Positions 24,761 to 30,849 of a stretch of DNA of 30,849 nt are shown piece after piece; position 1 is the stretch's first letter, and every line of letters starts with the position of its first letter. The notes beneath the pieces were generated by a model. The model made no database searches and was not told the origin of the DNA. It saw nothing but the letters and a program-made list of their open reading frames with translations. The stretch is taken from NCBI GenBank assembly GCA_002331565.1, contig DCZC01000193.1:410-31258 (forward strand). The letters are read 5' to 3'. The DNA comes from Gemmatimonas sp. UBA2094 (GTDB lineage Bacteria > Gemmatimonadota > Gemmatimonadetes > Gemmatimonadales > Gemmatimonadaceae). Position numbers and translations under genes: made by a program.

Positions 24761-25933
24761 TTACTTGCGCGCGACCGGCTCGAGACGCACGACAGCTGTC
24801 GGCTTGCCCTGCTGGTCATCCACGGCCAGGTAGATCAACCCATCGGGGCCCTGACGTACGTCGCGGATACGGCCAAGTCCCTTCACGAGGTTGTCGGCGA
24901 GTTCGGCCTTCTGCCCGTCGAGCGTGAGGCGCGCCACCCGCATGCCGGCAAGACCACCCACGAACACACTCCCCTTCCACTCGGGGAATTTACTGCCCGT
25001 GTAGACGAGCAGACCGGAGGTCGCGATGGACGGCACCCACACATGCTTCGCGTTCTCCATACCCTGGGCCATCGTGCTGGCGTGGATCGCCTTGCCCGGG
25101 CCGTAGTTCACCCCGAAGCCGACCACGGGCCACCCGTAGTTCTTGCCGGGCTCGATGAGATTGAGTTCGTCACCACCCTGCGGGCCGTGCTCGATTTCCC
25201 AGAGGTCACCGGTGACGGGATGCACGAGCAGCCCCTGCGGGTTGCGATGGCCGTAGCTCCAGATCTCCGGCTTCGCGCCCGCCTGCTTGGTGAACGGATT
25301 GTCGGCGGGGACGCTGCCGTCGAGGTTGAGCCGCACGATCTTGCCGTGATGGTTCGACAAGTCCTGCGCCGGATGCTTGGTGAGATCGCCCTCGGGCGGC
25401 GCCTGGCGCTCGCCGATGCTCATGAACAGGTGGCCGCTCTTGTCGAACGTGACGCGCGAGCCGAAGTGGCCGGGGCGTCCCTTCGTTTCGGCCACGAAGA
25501 TGTCCTTGCCGCCCACCAGCGCATCGTTTTCGAAGCGCGCCATGTAGAGCGCGGTGGTGGAGCCACCGGTCACCGGCTTGGAGTAGGTGAGGTACACCGT
25601 CTTGTTGGTGGCGAACTGGGGGTGCAGCTCGATGTCCAGCAACCCGCCCTGCCCCGCCGCCGCCACGGCGGGCACACCGGCCACCGGGGTGGGGAGCAGC
25701 GTGCCACCGCGCACGATGCGCAGGCGCCCCGGACGCTCGGTGACGAGCATGTCGCCGTTGGGGAGGAAGGCGATCGCCCACGGATTCACGAACCCGTTGG
25801 CCACCGTGACCACGCGGTAGTCGTGCGCCGACGACTTGTACACCTGACCGGCAGCCTGCGCCTGCGCGCGGCCGGCGAGCAGCACCATGGGCACCACAAC
25901 CGCGGCGACGCGCCGCAAGGACGAACCACGCAT
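24761..25933 (-). CDS. PQQ-dependent sugar dehydrogenase (GSDH family, soluble aldose dehydrogenase-like)
   Basis: A 390-residue exported protein. The ATG at 25933 has GGAG about 6 nt upstream and opens a signal peptide (MRGSSLRRVAAVVVPMVLL, then AGRAQAQA). The six-bladed propeller of the glucose/sorbosone dehydrogenase family spans about 37-385. Motifs are GFVNPWAIAFLPNGDMLVTER, AGQGGLLDIELHPQF, HFGSRVTFDKSGHLFMSIG, YGHRNPQGLLVHP, EHGPQGGDELNLIEPGKNYGW and GLGRIRDVRQGPDGLIYL. These match E. coli YliI (Asd), which oxidises aldoses with PQQ in the periplasm. The PQQ and calcium ligands could not be checked one by one. No PQQ-synthesis gene is in the window. Confidence 0.9.
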   Translation of the reverse strand: MRGSSLRRVAAVVVPMVLLAGRAQAQAAGQVYKSSAHDYRVVTVANGFVNPWAIAFLPNGDMLVTERPGRLRIVRGGTLLPTPVAGVPAVAAAGQGGLLDIELHPQFATNKTVYLTYSKPVTGGSTTALYMARFENDALVGGKDIFVAETKGRPGHFGSRVTFDKSGHLFMSIGERQAPPEGDLTKHPAQDLSNHHGKIVRLNLDGSVPADNPFTKQAGAKPEIWSYGHRNPQGLLVHPVTGDLWEIEHGPQGGDELNLIEPGKNYGWPVVGFGVNYGPGKAIHASTMAQGMENAKHVWVPSIATSGLLVYTGSKFPEWKGSVFVGGLAGMRVARLTLDGQKAELADNLVKGLGRIRDVRQGPDGLIYLAVDDQQGKPTAVVRLEPVARK

Positions 25934-26020
25934 AGAGACTCCGTAAGTCACTGAGGTGAGAAAAGCCGTTGGAAAATTATCCCGCGACCGGGGATTGGTC
26001 ACCCTTCCCGCGCCGGCGTC

Positions 26021-26926
26021 TCACCCGGTGGCGTAGGCCCGGAGTACCCGCACGGTGTTGAGGTGGACGGCCACGGTGTCGTGAACATCGCGCCCGTAGC
26101 CACCGCTCATGGTGGCGCACACGGGGATGCCCACCTCGCGGCAGCTGCCGATCACGTAGCGATCGCGCGCCATGAGCCCGCCGAAGGTGAGCTTGAGCCG
26201 CCCCAACCGGTCACCCTCGTGCGGGTCGGCCCCGCTGAGATACACCACCAGGTCCGGGCGCGCCTCACGCAGCACTTCCGGGAGATGGCGATGGAGCAGA
26301 TCGAGATACACCTCGTCGGTGGTCCCGTCATCCAGCTCCACGTCGCGTGTGCCCGGCACCTTGTGAAACGGGAAGTTCTTCGCGCCGTGCATGCTGAAGG
26401 TGTACACGTCGGGATCGCCGGCGAAACAGCCGTGTGTGCCGTTCCCCTGATGCACGTCGAGGTCGACAATGGCCACGCGTTGCACCTTGCCGAGGGCCTG
26501 CAGGCGGCGCACCGCTACGGCCACGTCGTTGAAGGTGCAGAAGCCTTCGCCGCGGTCGGGGAAGGCGTGGTGCGTACCGCCGGCGAGGTTCATGGCCACG
26601 CCGTGCCGCATCGCCGACTCGCTCGCCTCGAGCGTGCCCTGCACCACGCGAAACGCGCGCTCCACGAACGCCTCGCTCCACGGCAGCCCGATGCGACGCT
26701 GCTCGGCGTACGGCAATGTACCGTTCGCGATGTGCCCCACGTATTCCGGGGTGTGCACCCGCAGCAGATCCTCGAGGGCCACGCGCTGCGGATCGTGCAG
26801 ACACTCCGGCGGCACGAGCTGCTCGCGCAGTACGCCCTCGCGCAGTAGCCCGTACTTCGCCATCGGGAAACGATGGCCGTCAGGGAGATCGATCGCGTAG
26901 CGGGAGGAGGACCACAGATGCAACAT
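26021..26926 (-). CDS. Histone-deacetylase-fold enzyme (class IV/HDAC11-like acetyl-amide hydrolase)
   Basis: A 301-residue cytosolic zinc hydrolase. The zinc ligands are Asp157 and His159 (IVDLDVHQGNGT) and Asp234 (LSGADPHEGD). The catalytic histidine pair is His119-His120 in GGTHHAFPDRGEGFC, and the transition-state tyrosine is Tyr277 in MSGGYGRD. The spacing and the short N-terminus (LWSSSRYAIDLPDGHRFPM) resemble the HDAC11/acetoin-utilisation-like bacterial branch. Bacterial members remove acetyl or longer acyl groups from small amines or lysine; the substrate here is unknown. All catalytic residues are present. It lies 87 bp upstream of the sugar dehydrogenase on the same strand. Its 125-bp leader region to the upstream Asp-box gene contains two hairpins. 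Confidence 0.9.
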   Translation of the reverse strand: MLHLWSSSRYAIDLPDGHRFPMAKYGLLREGVLREQLVPPECLHDPQRVALEDLLRVHTPEYVGHIANGTLPYAEQRRIGLPWSEAFVERAFRVVQGTLEASESAMRHGVAMNLAGGTHHAFPDRGEGFCTFNDVAVAVRRLQALGKVQRVAIVDLDVHQGNGTHGCFAGDPDVYTFSMHGAKNFPFHKVPGTRDVELDDGTTDEVYLDLLHRHLPEVLREARPDLVVYLSGADPHEGDRLGRLKLTFGGLMARDRYVIGSCREVGIPVCATMSGGYGRDVHDTVAVHLNTVRVLRAYATG

Positions 26927-26946
26927 GGGCGTGAATTGAGTCTTGG

Positions 26947-26968
26947 GCCGTTGGGTCTCGACAACGGC
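26947..26968. promoter_or_regulatory. 7-bp hairpin in the leader of the deacetylase-like gene
   Basis: GCCGTTG (26947-26953) pairs perfectly with CAACGGC (26962-26968) around an 8-nt loop. It lies 21 nt before the ATG at 26926 and overlaps the ACGGCAGACG motif at 26964-26973. It may be an operator or a leader structure, or the end of the upstream transcript. Confidence 0.3.
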
Positions 26969-26983
26969 AGACGTTACGAACTG

Positions 26984-27031
26984 CCCGAACCCACAACCAG
27001 GAACTGATCAATTCCGGGTTATGAGTTCGGG
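26984..27031 (-). terminator. 20-bp stem after the second Asp-box gene
   Basis: The arms 26984-27003 and 27012-27031 pair at 17 of 20 positions around the 8-nt loop CTGATCAA. It lies 21 nt after the stop at 27052 on the minus strand. There is no U-tract, but the length of the stem and its place between two genes fit a terminator. A protein-binding palindrome is the alternative. Confidence 0.5.
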
Positions 27032-27051
27032 TTGTAAATACGGGGAAACGG

Positions 27052-30000
27052 CTACCGCACCGACTTCGCGTCGATCTCCGCCGCCATCCGCTTGTAGTAG
27101 CGCAGTTGCGAGCGTTGATCGGCCGTGGGCGCGCCGGTCCATCCTCCAACCGCGCCGTACAGCGTGGACAGCCGAGACTGCAGTTCGGCGGCCTGACGCT
27201 TGAGATCCCGCGTGGCGGCATCGGTGCCGCTCGAGCCGCGCACACGCGTGGCCACGCCGGCAAAGCTCGTCACCGACGCGGCCACTTCGCGGTGGAACGC
27301 CGTCCACGCGGCGCGCTGCACCGGTGTGAGCGTAACGCGCGGGTCCTCCTTCACCACCACCCTCTGTTCGACCGTGCGTCCGTCGTGCGTGAGGCGCACC
27401 GTATAGGTGCCCGGCAGCACCAACGGGCCCGGCGTGGTGGGGCGCGGCCCCTCGTCGTCGTCTTCACCGCCACCGCTGCGCACCGGCAGATCGGCATGGC
27501 GGAGGTTCCACACCACCCGGTTGAGGCCGCGCGACGACGTCGGCGTGAGCGTCTGCACGAGACGCCCCGCGGCGTCATGCACCGTGAGCGACACCGTCGC
27601 GCCCTCGTCGCGCACCCAGTAGTCCACCAAGGCCCCGTTGGCCGGATTCTGCCCGCGGAACACCATGTCGCCGGCGTGCGGGCGGAGATTCGTGGTGCGG
27701 ATCTGATGAGCGGGCTGCAGCGTGAACAGATGCGCCGCGCGCGACGCCACCTCCGGCGTGAGCTCCTGCAACGCATTCAGCTGATCCAGCACCCACACGC
27801 CGCGTGCATGCGAGCCGAGCACGAGCGCGTTGTCACGTGGATGGATCACGATGTCGTTGTACGGCATGAGCGGCATGTTGGCGCGCAGCGACAGCCAGTT
27901 GCCGCCCCCGTTGGGCGAGAAGAACACCCCGAACTCCGTGGCGAGATACAACAGCTTCGGATTGCGCAGATCCTCGCGGATGGTGCGCGCCACCCGGTTG
28001 GCCGGCAGATCGCCCTCGATGCGTGTCCACGTGGCGCCGTAGTCGGTGCTGCGGTACACGTAGTTGGCCATGTCGTTGCTGCGGTGATTGTCCGCCGTCA
28101 CGTACACGGTGCCCGCCACATGATGGCTCGGCTCCACGCCGGCGAACCACGAATCCTTGGGCAGTCCGGGAAACTTCATCTGTGCATCGGTCCACGTGGC
28201 CCCGCCGTTGCGCGACACGCGGAAGCGGCCGTCGTCGGTGCCCGCATACAACAGCCCCTTCACCAGCGGCGACTCGGCGAGCGCGGTCACGCCCGGGAAG
28301 TACGGCACGCCGTCGTCGAGCGACAGCGTGTTCTCAGTGGGCTTGCGCCCCATCAGCGGCAACGTGCTGCGGTCGACGCCGGTGGTCATGTCGCCGAGGC
28401 TCTTCCACGTGAGGCCGCCGTCCTTCGACGTGAAGAGATGCTGCATGCCCACGTAGAGCGTGTTGGTGTCGTGCGGCGACACCACGATGGGCGAGTCCCA
28501 GTTGGCGGGATGCATGGCGTTGCCCAGCACCTGCGTGGCGCCGGGCTTGCCCCACGTTTCCCAGTTGCGACGGCCGCCGATACGACCGGTGCTGTCGCCG
28601 GGGCGCAGATCCTGCGCCTGCCACGTACGCGTGTCGTTCTTCTGCAGTCCGAGGAACTGCGACGCCGAGTACACCGTACGCGGGTTCTTCGGGTTGGGCA
28701 CCACCCAGAAGCCATCACCACCGCACAGGCGCGACCAGTGCTCGTTGAGAATGCCGTTGGTGGTCCAGCTCGCGCTCGGGCCCATCCAGCAGCCGTTGTC
28801 CTGCAGACCACCGTACACGTTGAAGGGCACGGCGTTGTCCACCGCCACACGGTAGAACTGCGAGAGCGGCAGCGACGACACGAAGAGGAACGAGCGCCCG
28901 CGGTCGTAGCTGATGCCGATGCCGCCGTCGTCGAGCTTGATCACGTGACGGCTGTCCTTGGGATTGACCCAGACGAAGCGATCGTCGCCGTGCGTGGTGG
29001 TGCGCGGCGCGGTGAACGTCTTGCCGCCATCGTCGCTGAACGAGTACGCGTTGAGCATGTACACGCGCTTGTCGTCGTTCGGGTCGATGGTGGGCTGGCT
29101 CGCGTACATGGGCCGCGGATTCCAGTCACTCAGGAACGTCCACGTCGCGCCGGCGTCGTCACTGCGATAGAGACCGGCTTTGCGCTGGATGTACGCCGTG
29201 CTCGCGTTGTAGCGGGCGCCCTGCTCGATGCTCACCACCACCACCCGCGGGTTCTTGCGGTACACCGCGATGCCGATGCGGCCGTACTCACCGCTCGGCA
29301 GCCCGTTGCCGGTGATCTTGCTCCAGCTGTTGCCGCCGTCGGTGCTCTTCCAGAGCGCGCTGCCCGGGCCGCCGCCGTCGAAGCCGTAGGCACTGCGACG
29401 GCGCTGGTAGGTGGCGGCGTACAGCACGTTCGGGTCGTTCCAGTCGATCGCCACGTCGGTGGCACCGGTGTCTTCGTCGCCCTTGAGTACGTGCGTCCAG
29501 GTGCGGCCACCATCGGTGGTCTTGAACAGGCCGCGCTCGCCGCCCGGCCCCCACACGCTGCCCTGCGCGGCCACCCACGCGATGTTCGGATCGGTGGGAT
29601 GCAGTTGAATGCGTCCGATGTGCATGCTGGAGCGCAGTCCCACGTTCGTCCACGTCTTGCCGCCGTCGGTGCTCTTGTACACGCCGTCGCCCCACCCCAC
29701 GCTCTGGCGGCTGGCGCGTTCGCCGGTACCCACCCAGACGATCTGCGGGTTGGGCTGGAACACCGCCACGTCACCGATGCTGTGCACGGGGGCGTCGAAC
29801 ACCGACGCCCAGTTGAGGCCATTGTCGGTGGTGCGCCACAGGCCGCCGGTGGCCGCCGCGACGTACATCGTGTAGGGGTTGGATTCGACCACGTCCATGT
29901 CCACCACCCGGCCGCTCATGGAGGCGGGGCCGATGGACCGGAACTTGAGGCCGCCGAGATCGGCGGCACCGTATGGAGCCTGGGCGGCGAGCGGCGCCGA

Positions 30001-30057
30001 GGCAGTTGCCCACAGCACGGCCGTGGCAACGAGTCGGGAAAACGGGCGGGTCAGCAT
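27052..30057 (-). CDS. Second large secreted Asp-box/sortilin-like propeller protein (1,001 residues)
   Basis: Residues 1-26 are a signal peptide (MLTRPFSRLVATAVLW ... PLAAQ). About ten Asp-box repeats follow, for example RTTDNGLNWASV, KSTDGGKTWTNVG, KTTDGGRTWTHV, KSTDGGNSWSKI, RSTDYGATWTRI and FSPNGGGNWLSL, in the same blade order as the protein at 14443-17688. A FlgD/Ig-like segment lies near 825-865 (VSLTVHDAAGRLVQTLTP, then NRVVWNLRHADLP). Unlike its paralogue it ends in a helical region (RDLKRQAAELQSRLSTLYG) rather than a Gly-rich tail. The longer frame up to 30345 runs through low-complexity repeats and is rejected. It may act on peptides or glycans together with the M28 peptidase that diverges from it, but this is inferred from position only. 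Confidence 0.87.
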   Translation of the reverse strand: MLTRPFSRLVATAVLWATASAPLAAQAPYGAADLGGLKFRSIGPASMSGRVVDMDVVESNPYTMYVAAATGGLWRTTDNGLNWASVFDAPVHSIGDVAVFQPNPQIVWVGTGERASRQSVGWGDGVYKSTDGGKTWTNVGLRSSMHIGRIQLHPTDPNIAWVAAQGSVWGPGGERGLFKTTDGGRTWTHVLKGDEDTGATDVAIDWNDPNVLYAATYQRRRSAYGFDGGGPGSALWKSTDGGNSWSKITGNGLPSGEYGRIGIAVYRKNPRVVVVSIEQGARYNASTAYIQRKAGLYRSDDAGATWTFLSDWNPRPMYASQPTIDPNDDKRVYMLNAYSFSDDGGKTFTAPRTTTHGDDRFVWVNPKDSRHVIKLDDGGIGISYDRGRSFLFVSSLPLSQFYRVAVDNAVPFNVYGGLQDNGCWMGPSASWTTNGILNEHWSRLCGGDGFWVVPNPKNPRTVYSASQFLGLQKNDTRTWQAQDLRPGDSTGRIGGRRNWETWGKPGATQVLGNAMHPANWDSPIVVSPHDTNTLYVGMQHLFTSKDGGLTWKSLGDMTTGVDRSTLPLMGRKPTENTLSLDDGVPYFPGVTALAESPLVKGLLYAGTDDGRFRVSRNGGATWTDAQMKFPGLPKDSWFAGVEPSHHVAGTVYVTADNHRSNDMANYVYRSTDYGATWTRIEGDLPANRVARTIREDLRNPKLLYLATEFGVFFSPNGGGNWLSLRANMPLMPYNDIVIHPRDNALVLGSHARGVWVLDQLNALQELTPEVASRAAHLFTLQPAHQIRTTNLRPHAGDMVFRGQNPANGALVDYWVRDEGATVSLTVHDAAGRLVQTLTPTSSRGLNRVVWNLRHADLPVRSGGGEDDDEGPRPTTPGPLVLPGTYTVRLTHDGRTVEQRVVVKEDPRVTLTPVQRAAWTAFHREVAASVTSFAGVATRVRGSSGTDAATRDLKRQAAELQSRLSTLYGAVGGWTGAPTADQRSQLRYYKRMAAEIDAKSVR

Positions 30058-30064
30058 GCGCCGA

Positions 30065-30093
30065 ATATGCTGCGTAGTTTTGGTATATGCTGC
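30065..30093. promoter_or_regulatory. Direct repeat ATATGCTGC, two copies 20 bp apart
   Basis: ATATGCTGC occurs at 30065-30073 and 30085-30093, 20 bp start to start, which is about two helical turns. It lies just upstream of the Asp-box gene start in the divergent region and is the only A/T-richer patch there. This fits a regulator site or overlapping promoter elements. Confidence 0.35.
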
Positions 30094-30108
30094 GGGCGCA
30101 CGGTCTGC

Positions 30109-30150
30109 GTCCTGCTCCCGGCTTCCTGCCCCCTGCTCCCTGAGCCTGCC
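30109..30150. repeat. Degenerate CTGCTCC/CTGCCCC heptamer tract
   Basis: Repeated words CTGCTCC, CTGCCCC, CTGCTCC and CCTGCC are strung together between the divergent genes. Translated on the minus strand they give the low-complexity pattern LREQGAGSREQ seen for short tandemly repeated heptamers in other bacteria. The tract is probably non-coding. Confidence 0.5.
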
Positions 30151-30151
30151 A

Positions 30152-30849
30152 GTGCCCTTCACCCGCCTCACCGCGCCGGCCCTGCTGTTGAGTGTCGCCG
30201 TCGGCCTGCCCCTCGCCGCCCAGAACCGCCCCGCGTCCAAGACGGCGAACGTGCGCGCTGCGCGCACCGTATGGTCCGACGAAGGCCCCGCCACGTGGGC
30301 GCCCCGTCCCACGGACCGCGCCATTTCGGCCAACGACCTGCGCACGCGCCTCTACCAGTTCGCCGACGACTCCATGCTGGGGCGTCGCATCGGCGAAGTG
30401 GGCAACTACAAGGGCACCGAGTACATCGCCAGTGAGTTCAAGCGCCTCGGTCTCAAGCCGGCCGGCGAGAACGGCGGGTACTTCCAGACGCTCCCGTTCG
30501 GGCCCATCGGGTTCGACGCGGGGGCCAGCACGCTCAGCGTGAACGGTAAGGCGCTCGCGCCGAAGAAAGATTGGATTCCCACCGTGCCCACGGCCGCCAA
30601 CGGCTTCGGCGGGACGGTGGAGATCAGCGGCGTGCCGGCGGTGTACGCCGGCCAGTGGGGTGACTCCACCGCGATGCTCGACCTGAACGCGTACCGCGGC
30701 AAGGTGATCGTGTTCAGCGCGGCGCCGTCGCAGCAGCGTGTGGCCGCGAGCAGTGGTGCGCCGGTGAGCTTCGTGAGTTGCGCCGACGTGCCCGACAAGT
30801 TCGGCGCGAACGCGGCGATTGCCGAAGAGGCGCGTCAGCGGGCCAACCC
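30152..30849 (+). CDS. M28 family metallopeptidase, N-terminal part (C-terminus beyond window)
   Basis: The frame is open from a GTG at 30152 to the right edge, giving 232 codons. It starts with a signal peptide (VPFTRLTAPALLLSVAV, then GLPLAAQ). The mature N-terminus has the M28 aminopeptidase pattern: DDSMLGRRIGEVGNYKGTEY at about 70-89, then IASEFKRLGLKPAGENGGYF. A PA-like insert begins near residue 135. The catalytic zinc domain should lie beyond the window, so activity cannot be judged. GTG is used because no ATG precedes the signal region. It is divergent from the second Asp-box gene with 94 bp between starts. Confidence 0.8.
   Translation, partial: MPFTRLTAPALLLSVAVGLPLAAQNRPASKTANVRAARTVWSDEGPATWAPRPTDRAISANDLRTRLYQFADDSMLGRRIGEVGNYKGTEYIASEFKRLGLKPAGENGGYFQTLPFGPIGFDAGASTLSVNGKALAPKKDWIPTVPTAANGFGGTVEISGVPAVYAGQWGDSTAMLDLNAYRGKVIVFSAAPSQQRVAASSGAPVSFVSCADVPDKFGANAAIAEEARQRAN

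Noticed and set aside
25976..26002. A promoter for the sugar dehydrogenase (GTGACC and GATAAT on the minus strand)
   Set aside because: The spacing is only 15 bp and the -35 match is poor, so it is not better than chance.
30058..30345. A 96-residue extension of the second Asp-box protein
   Set aside because: It runs through heptamer repeats and into the opposite-strand peptidase gene, and the signal peptide begins at 30057.
27106..30435. A plus-strand open frame of more than 1,100 codons opposite the second Asp-box gene
   Set aside because: It is antisense to a well-supported gene, rich in His, Arg and Ala as expected for a GC-rich shadow frame, and has no recognisable domain.

Overview
The window is high-GC chromosomal DNA with dense coding in both directions, little intergenic space and no phage, plasmid, tRNA, rRNA or CRISPR signal. 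Secreted Asp-box (sortilin/VPS10-type) proteins of about 1,000 residues, an M28 peptidase, a GMC oxidoreductase paired with a gluconate-2-dehydrogenase subunit-3-like protein, and a KdpE-like regulator suggest a Gram-negative aerobic heterotroph. The style resembles Gemmatimonadota (Gemmatimonas-like). This assignment is an inference from gene content and composition, not from a marker gene.

Layout. 1-6052 (minus strand): an M48-like membrane protein without catalytic residues, a frameshifted secreted beta-helix/PA14-like protein, a sodium:solute symporter, and the start of a small LTxxQ-type exported protein that runs off the left edge. 6130-7674 (plus): a PhoD-like phosphatase. 7703-12227 (minus): a probable transport block made of DUF969, DUF979 and DUF2891 genes followed by a YbaL/KefB-type antiporter. 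12395-13345 (plus): a ChaN-like lipoprotein, convergent with an unrecognised 176-residue protein (13731-14261). The whole gap between these two genes is a roughly 395-bp imperfect palindrome that reaches both stop codons. 14443-17688 (minus): the first large Asp-box protein. 17791-19768 (plus): a zinc alcohol dehydrogenase, a response regulator with an atypical receiver domain, and a possible 30-residue membrane peptide. 19787-21070 (minus): a remnant of coding sequence and a class I aminotransferase. 21117-21548 (plus): a DUF3429 membrane protein. 21595-22083 (minus): a RidA-family lipoprotein. 22317-24672 (plus): a GMC oxidoreductase/subunit-3 operon. 24761-30057 (minus): a PQQ-type sugar dehydrogenase, a histone-deacetylase-fold enzyme and the second Asp-box protein. 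30152 to the edge (plus): the N-terminal part of an M28 peptidase.

Together the genes point to a cell envelope devoted to processing outside material. It has exported proteases, a phosphatase, a beta-helix protein and two periplasmic oxidoreductase systems for sugars or polyols, with Na+- and H+-coupled transporters in the inner membrane.

The feature least explained by known families is the palindrome at 13341-13735. Its arms carry a 14-bp tandem periodicity around GGGACnnACGCGTT. Other points of note are the pseudo-peptidase, the degenerate receiver, the homopolymer frameshift in the beta-helix gene, and a 10-mer (CGTCTGCCGT on the minus strand) found next to hairpins after three minus-strand genes.
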